This document shows, piece after piece, positions 43,530 to 50,981 of a stretch of 64,000 nt of DNA (within the stretch, counting starts at the first letter, position 1; every line of letters begins with the position of its first letter). The notes under the pieces were generated by a model. The model was given only the letters and a program-made list of their open reading frames with translations, was not told where the DNA came from and made no database searches. Source of the DNA: Cellulomonas sp. 73-145. Its GTDB lineage: Bacteria; Actinomycetota; Actinomycetes; Actinomycetales; Cellulomonadaceae. The stretch covers positions 62,001-126,000 of the forward strand of contig MKTI01000003.1 in NCBI GenBank assembly GCA_001898185.1. The letters run 5' to 3'. The translations under genes and the position numbers were made by a program.

Positions 43530-44257
43530 GCCCGCGCCTGACGGCCGCGACGACCGGCCGCGTGCTGCGCCAGCTGCGGCACGACCCCCGGACGATCGCG
43601 CTGATCCTCGTGCTGCCCTGCCTGCTGCTGGGGCTGATCGCCTGGATGTTCCACGGCACGGACGTGCTCGACAGGTTCGGGCCGATGCTGGTGGGCCTGT
43701 TCCCGCTGATCGTGATGTTCCTGGTCACGTCCGTGGCGACGCTGCGCGAGCGGACCTCCGGCACCCTCGAGCGGCTGATGACCCTGCCGATCGGCCGCGG
43801 CGACTTCGTCATCGGGTACGCGATCGCGTTCGCCGTGCTCGCCCTGGTGCAGTCGCTGGTGGTCACCGGGTTCGCCGTGTGGGTGTTCGGGATGGACGTC
43901 AAGGGTCCGTTCCTGCTGATGGTGCTGGTGGCGGTGCTCGACGCGGTGCTGGGCTGCGCGCTCGGCCTGGCCGCCTCTGCCGTGGCCCGCACCGAGTTCC
44001 AGGCGGTGCAGCTGATGCCGGCGATCATCTTCCCGCAGCTGATCACGGCCGGCCTGCTGATGCCGCGCGCGCACATGCCGACCCTGCTCGAGTGGCTGTC
44101 CCGCGTGCTGCCGCTGACCTACGGCGTCGAGGCGATGCAGCGGATCGCCTTCGGCGACGGGTGGTCGAAGGTGAGCGGGGACGTCGGCGTGATCGCCCTG
44201 TTCATCGTCGGCTCGCTGCTGCTGGGCATCAGCACGCTGCGCCGGCGCACGGCCTGA
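43526..44257 (+). CDS. ABC-2 type exporter permease (DrrB-like)
   Basis: The 243-residue membrane protein has six predicted helices. It shows the family pattern RTIALILVLPCLLLGLIAWMF near the N-terminus, the cytoplasmic ERTSGTLERLMTLPIGRGDF loop (about 75-94) and the late motif FPQLITAGLLMPRAHMPTLL before the last helices. Together with the ATPase it should export a hydrophobic compound; substrate unknown. It ends 40 nt from the convergent ppk2 gene. The gap contains GC-rich inverted repeats but no convincing long stem. Confidence 0.9.
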   Translation: MSPRLTAATTGRVLRQLRHDPRTIALILVLPCLLLGLIAWMFHGTDVLDRFGPMLVGLFPLIVMFLVTSVATLRERTSGTLERLMTLPIGRGDFVIGYAIAFAVLALVQSLVVTGFAVWVFGMDVKGPFLLMVLVAVLDAVLGCALGLAASAVARTEFQAVQLMPAIIFPQLITAGLLMPRAHMPTLLEWLSRVLPLTYGVEAMQRIAFGDGWSKVSGDVGVIALFIVGSLLLGISTLRRRTA

Positions 44258-44297
44258 GCGCCGGCCGGACGACGCGCCGGCCCGACGACGGCTGCGC

Positions 44298-45152
44298 CTA
44301 CCGGGTCGCCTCCAACCGGGCGAGCTGCTCCGCCACGTCGTAGTCCGCCGACGGCCAGTGCAGGTCCAGGTCCTCGAGCGCGTCCAGCACCAGCTGCGAC
44401 ACCGCCAGCCGCGCGAACCACTTGCGGTCGGCCGGCACGACGTGCCAGGGGCAGTCCGGGGTCGACGTCCGGTCGAACATCACCTGGTAGGCCTCCTGGT
44501 AGTCGTCCCAGCGCGCCCGGGTGTCCACGTCGCCCGGGTTGAACTTCCAGTGCTTGTCGGACCGCTCCAGGCGCTCGTGCAGCCGCCGGTACTGCTCCCC
44601 GCGGGAGATCATCAGCGCCACCTTGATCACGCGGGTGCCGGCCTTGGCGAGCTCGGCCTCGAAGTCGACGATCTCGTCGTACCGCCTGTCGATCACGTCC
44701 CGTGGCGCGAGCTCGTTCACCCGGGCGACCAGCACGTCCTCGTACTGCGACCGGTCGAACACGCCGATCTTCCCGGCCGGCGGGAGCGCCCGGCGGATGC
44801 GCCACAGGTAGTCGTGCCGGCGCTCCTCGGCCGTCGGGACGCCGAACGAGTGCAGCGCGACGCCCTGCGGGTCGACCATCCCCATCACGTGCCGCACGAT
44901 CCCGCCCTTGCCGGCGGTGTCCAGGCCCTGCAGCACCAGCAGGATCGAGCGGGTGCCGCCGGTGCGCCCCTCGGCGAACAGCCGCTCCTGCAGGTCGGAC
45001 ATCCGCTCGCCGATGGCGCGGGTGATCGCGGCGCCGGTCTTCTTGCCGTCGCCGAACCCGGGTGTGCCCCGCGTGTCGAGGTCCGCCAGCCGGAACCCCG
45101 GGTGCACCGCCAGGGCCTCCGCCGCCTTGGTCGACCAGCCGTCCGCCACCAT
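44298..45152 (-). CDS. ppk2: Polyphosphate kinase 2 family protein (PPK2)
   Basis: PPK2 enzymes transfer phosphate between polyphosphate and nucleotides. The 284-residue protein has Walker A GLDTAGKGGIVRHVMG (about 76-91), a lid region with arginines (RRHDYLWRIRRALPP, about 111-125) and Walker B FDRSQYEDVLVARVN (about 132-146). The length and single domain suggest the class that phosphorylates NDP or NMP; which class cannot be decided by eye. GGAAGGGGA precedes the ATG at 45152. It is transcribed divergently from the histone-deacetylase-like gene across a 182-nt gap in which I could not identify boxes with confidence. Confidence 0.92.
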   Translation of the reverse strand: MVADGWSTKAAEALAVHPGFRLADLDTRGTPGFGDGKKTGAAITRAIGERMSDLQERLFAEGRTGGTRSILLVLQGLDTAGKGGIVRHVMGMVDPQGVALHSFGVPTAEERRHDYLWRIRRALPPAGKIGVFDRSQYEDVLVARVNELAPRDVIDRRYDEIVDFEAELAKAGTRVIKVALMISRGEQYRRLHERLERSDKHWKFNPGDVDTRARWDDYQEAYQVMFDRTSTPDCPWHVVPADRKWFARLAVSQLVLDALEDLDLHWPSADYDVAEQLARLEATR

Positions 45153-45334
45153 CGCCGTCCCCTTCCGTGTGGTCTGCCGCGCGGGCCCGGGCCGTCGCGG
45201 TGGTGCCGCGCGTGCCTCGGACCGTCGTCACGTGGCACGGATCCTCGTCCTGCGCCGCCGGTGGCGCGACCGGTCCGCCCCGGATGCGTGGACGCTGGAT
45301 CGACACCGGCGCCCCGCGGTGCAACCGTGAACCC

Positions 45335-46534
45335 ATGACCTCGCTGTCCCGCACCACGACGGTCGCTCGGGTGGTGTGGTCCACCGAGCTGCTGGCGTAC
45401 GACTTCGGCCCCGGCCACCCGATGACCAGCGAGCGGATCGACCTGACCATCGCGCTCGCGGCCGGCCTGGGCCTGCTCGACCAGCCGGACGTCGAGGTGG
45501 TCGGTGCCGAGCCCGCCTCCGACGCGCTGCTGACCACGGTGCACGAGCCGGCATACGTCGCCGCGGTGCACGCCGCCGCCGAGCAGGGGCTGCCCGACCT
45601 CGCCCGGGGTCTGGGGACGTCCGACGACCCGATCTTCCCGCTGATGCACACGGCCGCCGCCAGCGTGGTCACGGGGTCGGTCGACGCAGCGCTGGCGCTG
45701 TGGACGGGTGACGTGCAGCACGCGGTCAACGTGGGCGGCGGCCTGCACCACGCGATGCCCGGTGCCGCGTCGGGCTTCTGCGTGTACAACGACGCCGCGC
45801 TGGCGATCCGGGCGCTGCTGGACGCCGGGGCGGCCCGCGTGGCCTACGTCGACATCGACGCCCACCACGGGGACGGCGTGCAGGCCGCCTTCTGGGACGA
45901 CCCGCGGGTGCTGACCATCTCGCTGCACGAGACCGGCCACGCCCTGTTCCCGGGCACCGGCTGGGCGAGCGAGATCGGCGGGCCCCACGCGCTCGGCACG
46001 GCCGTCAACGTCGCGCTGCCGTCCCGCACGGGCGACGCGGGCTGGCTGCGGGCGATCGACGCGGTGGTGCCGCCGGTGGTGCGGGAGTTCGCGCCGGACG
46101 TTCTGGTGACCCAGCACGGGTGCGACACGCACGTGTCCGACCCGCTGACCACCCTGCGCACCTCGGTGGACGGTCAGCGGCGCGCCGCGGAGCTGCTGCA
46201 CGACCTGGCGCACGAGCTGGTGGACGGCCGGTGGCTCGCCCTGGGGGGTGGGGGTTACGCGATGGCCGACGTGGTGCCGCGGGTCTGGTCGCACCTGATC
46301 GCCACGGCGACGCATCGGTCGGTCCCTCCGGACACCGCGCTGCCGGAGGACTGGGTGACCATCGTGGAGGCTCGCTACGGCCCTCTGTCGACCCACCGGA
46401 TGACGGACGGTCAGCCCGCGACGTTCCGCCCGTGGTCGGCCGGCTACGACCCGGCGGACGACGTCGACCGCGCCATCCGGGCGACGCGGGCGGAGGTGTT
46501 CCCGCACCTCGGGCTGGACGTGGACTACGCATGA
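45335..46534 (+). CDS. Histone-deacetylase-like enzyme (AcuC type)
   Basis: The 399-residue protein has the arginase/deacetylase fold with zinc and charge-relay residues: GGGLHHAMPGAASGFCVYND (about 131-150; His-His pair), YVDIDAHHGDGVQAAFW (zinc Asp and His), ISLHETG and QHGCDTHVSDPL. The sequence GHPMTSERIDLTIAL near the start and its length match AcuC, which deacetylates acetyl-CoA synthetase in other bacteria. Target here is unknown. The start is ATG 45335. The following intergenic region contains the promoter of the BldC-like gene. Confidence 0.92.
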   Translation: MTSLSRTTTVARVVWSTELLAYDFGPGHPMTSERIDLTIALAAGLGLLDQPDVEVVGAEPASDALLTTVHEPAYVAAVHAAAEQGLPDLARGLGTSDDPIFPLMHTAAASVVTGSVDAALALWTGDVQHAVNVGGGLHHAMPGAASGFCVYNDAALAIRALLDAGAARVAYVDIDAHHGDGVQAAFWDDPRVLTISLHETGHALFPGTGWASEIGGPHALGTAVNVALPSRTGDAGWLRAIDAVVPPVVREFAPDVLVTQHGCDTHVSDPLTTLRTSVDGQRRAAELLHDLAHELVDGRWLALGGGGYAMADVVPRVWSHLIATATHRSVPPDTALPEDWVTIVEARYGPLSTHRMTDGQPATFRPWSAGYDPADDVDRAIRATRAEVFPHLGLDVDYA

Positions 46535-46535
46535 T

Positions 46536-46562
46536 TTCGGTCACATCAGACCCTTCGGTCAC
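46536..46562 (+). promoter_or_regulatory. Direct repeats TTCGGTCAC upstream of the BldC-like gene
   Basis: TTCGGTCAC occurs at 46536-46544 and 46554-46562, 18 bp apart, just upstream of the promoter region. Same-face repeats suggest a regulator binding site, possibly autoregulation by the MerR-like BldC protein. Confidence 0.5.
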
Positions 46563-46589
46563 CCCTTTCCCACCCGTCCCACCAGCCAC

Positions 46590-46595
46590 TACGCT
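46590..46595 (+). promoter_or_regulatory. Probable -10 box (TACGCT) of the BldC-like gene
   Basis: TACGCT fits TANNNT and lies 90 nt before the ATG at 46686, so this gene should have a leader, unlike several of its neighbours. Confidence 0.5.
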
Positions 46596-46685
46596 GTGCG
46601 CCGAGCACCCGGCGTCGTCGGGCTCGTCCCGCGGCGACACCCGGCCGCGACCGTTCCCCGGGCGCGCGCCCGAGAGAGAGCAGAC

Positions 46686-46922
46686 ATGAGCGAGCAGTCC
46701 GGCCGGGTGCGGTTCCTCACGGTGCTCGAGGTCGCCGAGGTCATGCGGGTGTCGAAGATGACGGTGTACCGGCTGCTGCACTCGGGCGAGCTGCCCGGGG
46801 TGCGCGTCGGACGCTCCTTCCGCGTGCCGCAGGACGCGCTGGACGCCTACCTGCGCTCCTCCGCCACGGCGTTCGTGGACGACGAGGGCTCGGCCAGGCG
46901 CGAGGACCGCCGGTCCTCCTGA
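46686..46922 (+). CDS. bldC: BldC-like small MerR-type DNA-binding protein
   Basis: The 78-residue protein is almost entirely one winged HTH: FLTVLEVAEVMRVSKMTVYR (about 10-29) followed by LLHSGELPGVRVGRSFRVPQ and DALDAYL. This matches BldC of Streptomyces and Rv0500-like proteins, which bind DNA head-to-tail on direct repeats and control development or global expression. The ATG at 46686 has a GAGAGAG ribosome site; an upstream in-frame start at 46596 is less likely. Direct repeats upstream fit the family's mode of binding. Confidence 0.88.
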   Translation: MSEQSGRVRFLTVLEVAEVMRVSKMTVYRLLHSGELPGVRVGRSFRVPQDALDAYLRSSATAFVDDEGSARREDRRSS

Positions 46923-47056
46923 ACGGCCCGGCGCCGTCGTCGGTAGCGCCGGTCGGCCGGCCTGTCGGACGGCCCGGTCGGCCCTGTCAGCCGGACCTGC
47001 CGGCCGGCCCTGTCTGCAGGTCGGTCCGCGCGTCGCGCCGCCCCGCGCCGAGGGCG

Positions 47057-47062
47057 TAAGGT
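47057..47062 (+). promoter_or_regulatory. Probable -10 box (TAAGGT) of the bS22 gene
   Basis: TAAGGT lies 112 nt before the bS22 ATG and fits TANNNT; the implied leader contains the inverted repeat 47089-47139. Confidence 0.5.
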
Positions 47063-47088
47063 AGGCGACCGGACTTTCCTGCGTGGGC

Positions 47089-47139
47089 GCCTCGGTTGAT
47101 CCAGTGCGTCCGTCCCGCGCCGATCGACCAAACCGAGGC
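47089..47139 (+). other. Inverted repeat in the bS22 mRNA leader
   Basis: GCCTCGGTT (47089-47097) and AACCGAGGC (47131-47139) are perfectly complementary, with a 33-nt loop. The stem would form in the leader of the ribosomal protein mRNA and ends 34 nt before the start codon; autogenous control is conceivable. Confidence 0.5.
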
Positions 47140-47173
47140 CCCGTGCGGGCCGACCGAAGCGAGTGAGGACCAC

Positions 47174-47272
47174 ATGGGCTCCGTCATCAAGAAGCGCCGC
47201 AAGCGGATGGCCAAGAAGAAGCACCGCAAGCTGCTGCGCAAGACGCGCCACCAGCGTCGCAACAAGAAGTGA
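47174..47272 (+). CDS. 30S ribosomal protein bS22 (AURKAIP1/COX24 domain)
   Basis: This 32-residue, extremely basic protein reads [20 protein letters not shown] and continues with [11 protein letters not shown]. It matches the actinobacterial small-subunit protein bS22 (Rv0500B relative), which binds 16S rRNA near the decoding region. It is short enough to be missed by automatic gene callers. AGTGAGGA upstream of the ATG at 47174 provides the ribosome site. Position between the BldC-like gene and a strong terminator is conserved in actinobacteria. Confidence 0.95.
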   Translation: MGSVIKKRRKRMAKKKHRKLLRKTRHQRRNKK

Positions 47273-47309
47273 CCGCCGCGCCGCCCGTCCGGGTGGCGCC
47301 GCATACGAC

Positions 47310-47333
47310 AGGCCCGGTCTCGCGACCGGGCCT
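47310..47333. terminator. Strong hairpin terminator between bS22 and GNAT genes
   Basis: AGGCCCGGTC / GACCGGGCCT, perfect 10-bp stem with loop TCGC, followed by TCGTCGTT. It serves bS22 and, on the other strand, the convergent GNAT gene ending at 47349. Confidence 0.9.
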
Positions 47334-47348
47334 TCGTCGTTCCTGCCG

Positions 47349-47987
47349 CTAGAGCGGGCGCTCCAGCACGTAGTCGTCCTCGACCCGGCTGCCGACCTGG
47401 AAGTGCTTGGTGCCCACCACGGCGAACCCGTGCCGGGCGTAGAACCGCTGGGCCCGGTCGTTGAGCTGGTTCACGCCGAGCCACACGCCGGCCGCGCCGG
47501 TGCCGCGGGCCGCCTCGAGGGTCACCGCCATCAGCCGGCTCGACACCCCGGAGCCGTGGTGGTCCGGGTGCACGTAGCACTTGGACAGCTCGACGGTGGG
47601 GGACAGGGTCAGTGCGGCGCGCACGTCGGGGTCGGCAGGCGTCGCGTGCACCAGCATCGTGTAGCCCAGCAGGGCGCCGGTGGGGTCGTCGGCCACCAGC
47701 AGCACCCGCGAGGGGTCGGCGGCGTATCCGGCGAACCGCTCGGCGGACAGGTGCTGCGCGAGGAAGGTCTGCTGGTCGGCGGGGGTGGAGCCCGGCGGGC
47801 ACGCGAGCGGGAACGTGACGGCCGCGAGCTCGGCGAGTGCGCCGGCGTCCTCGGCCTGCGCGGTGCGCACGCGGACGGGCGCCCCCGGCGAGCACTGCCC
47901 GTCCCACCGTGGGCCGCGGGCCTCCTCGTCTTGCGCTCCCTCCTCAGTCCGCCCGGCCGGCCGCCCGGCCGGCTGCCCGGCGGTCAC
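47349..47987 (-). CDS. GNAT-family N-acetyltransferase
   Basis: The 212-residue protein has a GNAT fold: RVRTAQAEDAGALAELAAVT at the start of the domain (about 39-58), the core strand VELSKCYVHPDHHGSGVSSR with the acetyl-CoA loop (H-x-G-x-G variant of Q/RxxGxG/A), and GVNQLNDRAQRFYARHGFAV near the end. The substrate cannot be predicted. GTG 47987 overlaps the stop of the upstream HAD gene by 4 nt. The first 35 residues are Gly/Pro/Arg-rich and not conserved, so a later start is possible. Confidence 0.85.
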   Translation of the reverse strand: MTAGQPAGRPAGRTEEGAQDEEARGPRWDGQCSPGAPVRVRTAQAEDAGALAELAAVTFPLACPPGSTPADQQTFLAQHLSAERFAGYAADPSRVLLVADDPTGALLGYTMLVHATPADPDVRAALTLSPTVELSKCYVHPDHHGSGVSSRLMAVTLEAARGTGAAGVWLGVNQLNDRAQRFYARHGFAVVGTKHFQVGSRVEDDYVLERPL

Positions 47988-49000
47988 GGCCGGTCCGCCA
48001 GCGACCGGCGGACGGCTCGGGCGACCAGCCCGGCGACCCACGCCAGCCCGGCGAGGCTGGCGGCGTTGATGCTGCGGCGGGTGGCCCGGCGACGGGCGCG
48101 GAACTCGCGGACCGGCCAGCCGACCTCCGCGGCGTGGCGGCGCAGCCGGCGGTCCGGGTTGATGGCGAACGGATGGCCCACCAGCGACAGGATCGGCACG
48201 TCGTGCGCCGAGTCGCCGTAGGCGTACGACGACGCGAGGTCGATGCCCTCCCGCTCGGCGAGGGCCCGCACGGCGGCCGCCTTCGCCTCACCGTGCAGCA
48301 GGTCACCCACCAGCCGGCCGGTGTAGAAGCCGTCGCGGTGCTCGGCGACCGTGCCCAGCGCCCCGGTCGCGTCGAGGCGACGGGCGATCAGCTCACCGAC
48401 CTCGACGGGGGTGGCGGTGACGAGCCAGACGGCGTGCCCGGCCGCGACGTGCTCGTCGAGCAGACGTCGGGTGCCGGGGTAGATGCGGAGGGTCAGCACC
48501 TCGTCGTAGACGTCCTCCGCGATCACCGCGACCTCGGCGACGGAGTGCCCCCGCATGATCGCGAGCGCCTCGGAGCGCAGCTCGTCGATCTGCTGCTTGT
48601 TCTCGCCGAACACGAGGTAGCGCGCCTGGTGCAGGGCGAACCGGACGATGTCGAACCGCCGGAAGAACCCGCGCCGGTACAGGCCGACCGCGAGATGGAA
48701 GGCGCTCGCACCCCGGATGATCGTGTTGTCGACGTCGAAGAACGCCCCGACGCAACCGTGCGGCGGTGCACCGGGGCCGACGACCGCCTCCCGCACCGCT
48801 GCGCGTCCCGCTCGTTCGTCGTCCTCGGGGACGGCTGCGGCAGGGACGGTCGAGCCGGGGAGGGTCGGGCTGGGGACGCCGGGGACGGCGCCGCCGGGCG
48901 CACCGCCTCCCCGAGCGGCACGCCCATCGCTCGACGGGGTGACGGGCGTGCGGCCCTCGTCCGGCGCCGTCACGTCGGACGGTTCGGTCGTCGGGGCCAC
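47984..49000 (-). CDS. HAD-IB family phosphatase (SerB1-like)
   Basis: The 338-residue protein contains the HAD catalytic motif FFDVDNTIIRGASAFHLAVG (about 85-104, nucleophile Asp in DVDNT), motif II VTATPVEVGE, motif III Lys in GEAKAAAVRAL, and acidic motif IV YGDSAHDVPIL. The form matches SerB1/Rv0505c-type HAD-IB hydrolases, with a C-terminal hydrophobic segment (SLAGLAWVAGLVARAV) that may attach to the membrane. The substrate may be a phosphomonoester such as phosphoserine or a lysophospholipid-type head group; not decided. The start GTG 49000 lies 6 nt after TACAGT, so the mRNA is probably leaderless; the first 80 residues are disordered. Confidence 0.88.
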   Translation of the reverse strand: MAPTTEPSDVTAPDEGRTPVTPSSDGRAARGGGAPGGAVPGVPSPTLPGSTVPAAAVPEDDERAGRAAVREAVVGPGAPPHGCVGAFFDVDNTIIRGASAFHLAVGLYRRGFFRRFDIVRFALHQARYLVFGENKQQIDELRSEALAIMRGHSVAEVAVIAEDVYDEVLTLRIYPGTRRLLDEHVAAGHAVWLVTATPVEVGELIARRLDATGALGTVAEHRDGFYTGRLVGDLLHGEAKAAAVRALAEREGIDLASSYAYGDSAHDVPILSLVGHPFAINPDRRLRRHAAEVGWPVREFRARRRATRRSINAASLAGLAWVAGLVARAVRRSLADRP

Positions 49001-49006
49001 CCCGCC

Positions 49007-49012
49007 ACTGTA
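49007..49012 (-). promoter_or_regulatory. Leaderless promoter -10 box (TACAGT) of the HAD gene
   Basis: On the minus strand, TACAGT is followed by 6 nt and GTG (49000-48998). Confidence 0.65.
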
Positions 49013-49165
49013 GCCAGGCGGTCGGTGCCGCCCGTCAGGGGGCCGCCGGGGCGCAGGGGCCGCCGCGGTCCGTCGCCGACACGGCGTCCGCACGTGGCCG
49101 AGATGGCGTCCGCCCGTCGCCCCCGCCCGCGCGCCCGTGGGCGGCACCTCGACCGGTGCGCCGCC

Positions 49166-49171
49166 TACGGT
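49166..49171 (+). promoter_or_regulatory. Leaderless promoter -10 box (TACGGT) of the glutaredoxin gene
   Basis: TACGGT, 6 nt spacer, GTG at 49178. Confidence 0.65.
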
Positions 49172-49177
49172 GGGTCC

Positions 49178-49438
49178 GTGAGCTCTCCCCGGGTGGTGCT
49201 GTACGGACGTGTCGGGTGCCACCTGTGCGTCGAGGCGCGTGCGGTAGTGGCGGACGTCTGCGCACGCACCGGCACCGAGTGGACCGAGGTGGACGTGGAC
49301 GACGCGCCGCCGGCGGGCGGCCGCGACCTGCTCGAGGAGTACGGCGAGCTGGTGCCGGTGGTCGAGGTGGACGGCGTCCGGCACGCGTGGTGGCACGTGG
49401 ACGGCGAGGCGCTGCGACGGGCGCTCGTCGGACGCTGA
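49178..49438 (+). CDS. Glutaredoxin-family protein
   Basis: The 86-residue protein has a thioredoxin fold with the redox motif GCHLC (Cys14 and Cys17) near the N-terminus, a cis-Pro region (GELVPVVEVDG) and ends RRALVGR. It matches the DUF836/Rv0508-type glutaredoxins found just before Rex or hemA in actinobacteria. It probably reduces disulfides with mycothiol-linked or other electron donors; partner unknown. GTG 49178 is preceded by TACGGT at the leaderless spacing. The rex gene begins 69 nt downstream with its own -10 box. Confidence 0.9.
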   Translation: MSSPRVVLYGRVGCHLCVEARAVVADVCARTGTEWTEVDVDDAPPAGGRDLLEEYGELVPVVEVDGVRHAWWHVDGEALRRALVGR

Positions 49439-49494
49439 GGCGGTCGGCGGCGGCTCCCCCGGTGCTGGCCCTGGTCAGCGCCTGGTCGGCGCCC

Positions 49495-49500
49495 TAGCCT
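49495..49500 (+). promoter_or_regulatory. Leaderless promoter -10 box (TAGCCT) of rex
   Basis: TAGCCT, 7 nt spacer, GTG at 49508. Confidence 0.65.
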
Positions 49501-49507
49501 CGGTCCG

Positions 49508-50173
49508 GTGACACCGGTGCGCGCCCGCCCCCAGGTGCCGCCGGCCACCGTCGCCCGGCTCCCTGCCTACCTGCGCACGCTCGACGTGCTGGCGGCCGAG
49601 GGGCACCTGCTGACGTCGTCGGAGGAGCTGGCCACCCGCGCCGGCGTGCAGCCCGCGCTGCTGCGCAAGGACCTGTCGTTCCTCGGCACCTACGGTCGCC
49701 GAGGCGTCGGGTACGACGTGCCGCACCTGCGGGAGCAGATCGGACGCGTGCTGGGCATGGCGGTGCCGCAGCGGCTCGTCGTGGTCGGCGTCGGGAACCT
49801 CGGACGCGCCCTGGCCGGCTACGCCGGGATCGCGCAACGCGGCTTCACGCTGGTCGGGCTGGTCGACGTCGCACCGGACGTGGTCGGCACGGTGGTGGCG
49901 GGGCTGCCGGTACGGCCGCTCGAGGCGTTGGCCGAGCTGGTCGCGGTGCAGGGCGCGACGATCGGCGTGATCACCACCCCGCCGTCGGCCGCCCAGCACG
50001 TCGCCGACCTGCTGGTGGCCGCCGGTGTGACCGGCATCCTCACCTTCGCCCCCGCGGTGCTGCACGTCCCCGACGACGTGGACGTGCGGTCCGTGGACGT
50101 CGCCTCGGAGCTGCAGATCCTCGCGTTCCACGGGCACGGGCGGCGCCGGGCGGTCGACGGCGAGGGGGCGTGA
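49508..50173 (+). CDS. rex: Redox-sensing repressor Rex
   Basis: Rex binds DNA when the NADH/NAD+ ratio is low and leaves when NADH rises, releasing respiratory and fermentative genes. The 221-residue protein has a winged helix (VARLPAYLRTLDVLAAEG and LLRKDLSFLGTYGRRGVGYD) and a Rossmann domain with VVVGVGNLGRALAGYAG (about 91-107). The C-terminal swapped helix has SELQILAFHGHG. Length is normal. No TTGTGAA-type Rex operator was seen near this gene. In Streptomyces rex is followed by hemA; here the next gene is the convergent yceI, so the heme genes have been separated. Confidence 0.95.
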   Translation: MTPVRARPQVPPATVARLPAYLRTLDVLAAEGHLLTSSEELATRAGVQPALLRKDLSFLGTYGRRGVGYDVPHLREQIGRVLGMAVPQRLVVVGVGNLGRALAGYAGIAQRGFTLVGLVDVAPDVVGTVVAGLPVRPLEALAELVAVQGATIGVITTPPSAAQHVADLLVAAGVTGILTFAPAVLHVPDDVDVRSVDVASELQILAFHGHGRRRAVDGEGA

Positions 50174-50188
50174 GCCGGGGTACGACGA

Positions 50189-50217
50189 GGCCCGGCCCGC
50201 ACGTGGCGGACCGGGCC
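50189..50217. terminator. Hairpin between rex and yceI
   Basis: GGCCCGGCCCG (50189-50199) pairs with CGGACCGGGCC (50207-50217), one mismatch, 7-nt loop; positioned to stop both convergent transcripts. Confidence 0.75.
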
Positions 50218-50277
50218 GGGTCGTGGCGCCGGGGCGCGGCCCCCGACGCTGACGCTGACGCGGGCTCGAGCCGAGGC

Positions 50278-50835
50278 TCAGGCCTGCTTGATCACCGACA
50301 CGTCGAGGTCGACGCGCACCTTGTCGGCCACCAGCACGCCGCCGGCCTCGAGGGCCGCGTTCCAGGTGAGGCCGAAGTCCTTGCGGGAGATGGTGGTGGT
50401 CGCCTCGCCGCCGGCGCGGAGGTTGCCGAACGGGTCCGTCGCGGTGCCGTTGAACTCGGTGGCGAGCTCGACGCGCTGCGTCACGCCGTGGATGGTGAGG
50501 TCGCCCGCGATCTCGTAGGTGCTGCCGCCGGCCTGGCGGATCTCGGTGGAGACGAAGGTCCACTGGCCGAACTTCTCCACGTCGAAGAAGTCGCCGCTCT
50601 TGAGGTGGCCGTCGCGGTTCGCGTCGCCGGTGCTGACAGTGGTCGGGTCCAGCGTGGCCGTCACGCGCGACTCGGCCAGGGAGTCGCCGAGCACGATCTC
50701 GCCGGACACGATCGCGACGGTGCCGCGGACCTTGGAGATGCCGGCGTGGCGCACGGTGAAGCTCGCCTCGCTGTGCGACGGGTCGATGGTCCAGGTGCCG
50801 GTGGCGAGACCCTGCGGGATGGCGGTGGTGGTCAT
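50278..50835 (-). CDS. YceI-family lipid-binding protein
   Basis: The 185-residue protein has the YceI lipocalin-like barrel: GTWTIDPSHSEASFTVRHAG at the start, VRGTVAIVSGEIVLGD, FFDVEKFGQWTFVST and GDLTIHGVTQRVELATEF, ending SVIKQA. No signal peptide is visible, so it should be cytoplasmic, unlike E. coli YceI. Family members bind long isoprenoid or lipid molecules; ligand unknown. GGAGTCC lies just upstream of the ATG at 50835. It is divergent from a MarR gene, and the shared region has GTTGA/TCAAC repeats, so MarR control is probable. Confidence 0.92.
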   Translation of the reverse strand: MTTTAIPQGLATGTWTIDPSHSEASFTVRHAGISKVRGTVAIVSGEIVLGDSLAESRVTATLDPTTVSTGDANRDGHLKSGDFFDVEKFGQWTFVSTEIRQAGGSTYEIAGDLTIHGVTQRVELATEFNGTATDPFGNLRAGGEATTTISRKDFGLTWNAALEAGGVLVADKVRVDLDVSVIKQA

Positions 50836-50868
50836 GGGAGTCCTCCGTGGCCGTGTCCGGCCGGGTTG

Positions 50869-50895
50869 GTTGAACGGTCAACTGATTCGTTGAAC
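50869..50895. promoter_or_regulatory. MarR operator region between yceI and marR
   Basis: GTTGA-N4-TCAAC-N6-GTTGA (50869-50893) gives three alternating half-sites and two overlapping inverted repeats in an AT-rich island. TACACT at 50903-50908 is a possible -10 box for marR. Confidence 0.7.
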
Positions 50896-50981
50896 TTTCT
50901 ACTACACTCGGACGTCGGATGCAAGGGGCGCACCGACAGGTGGACCCCGGTGGGCGAGCAGCACAGGACGGGAGCGGGACG

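Noticed and set aside
49440..49507. Rex operator near rex
   Set aside because: No TTGTGAA-N4-TTCACAA-like sequence was found around the gene.
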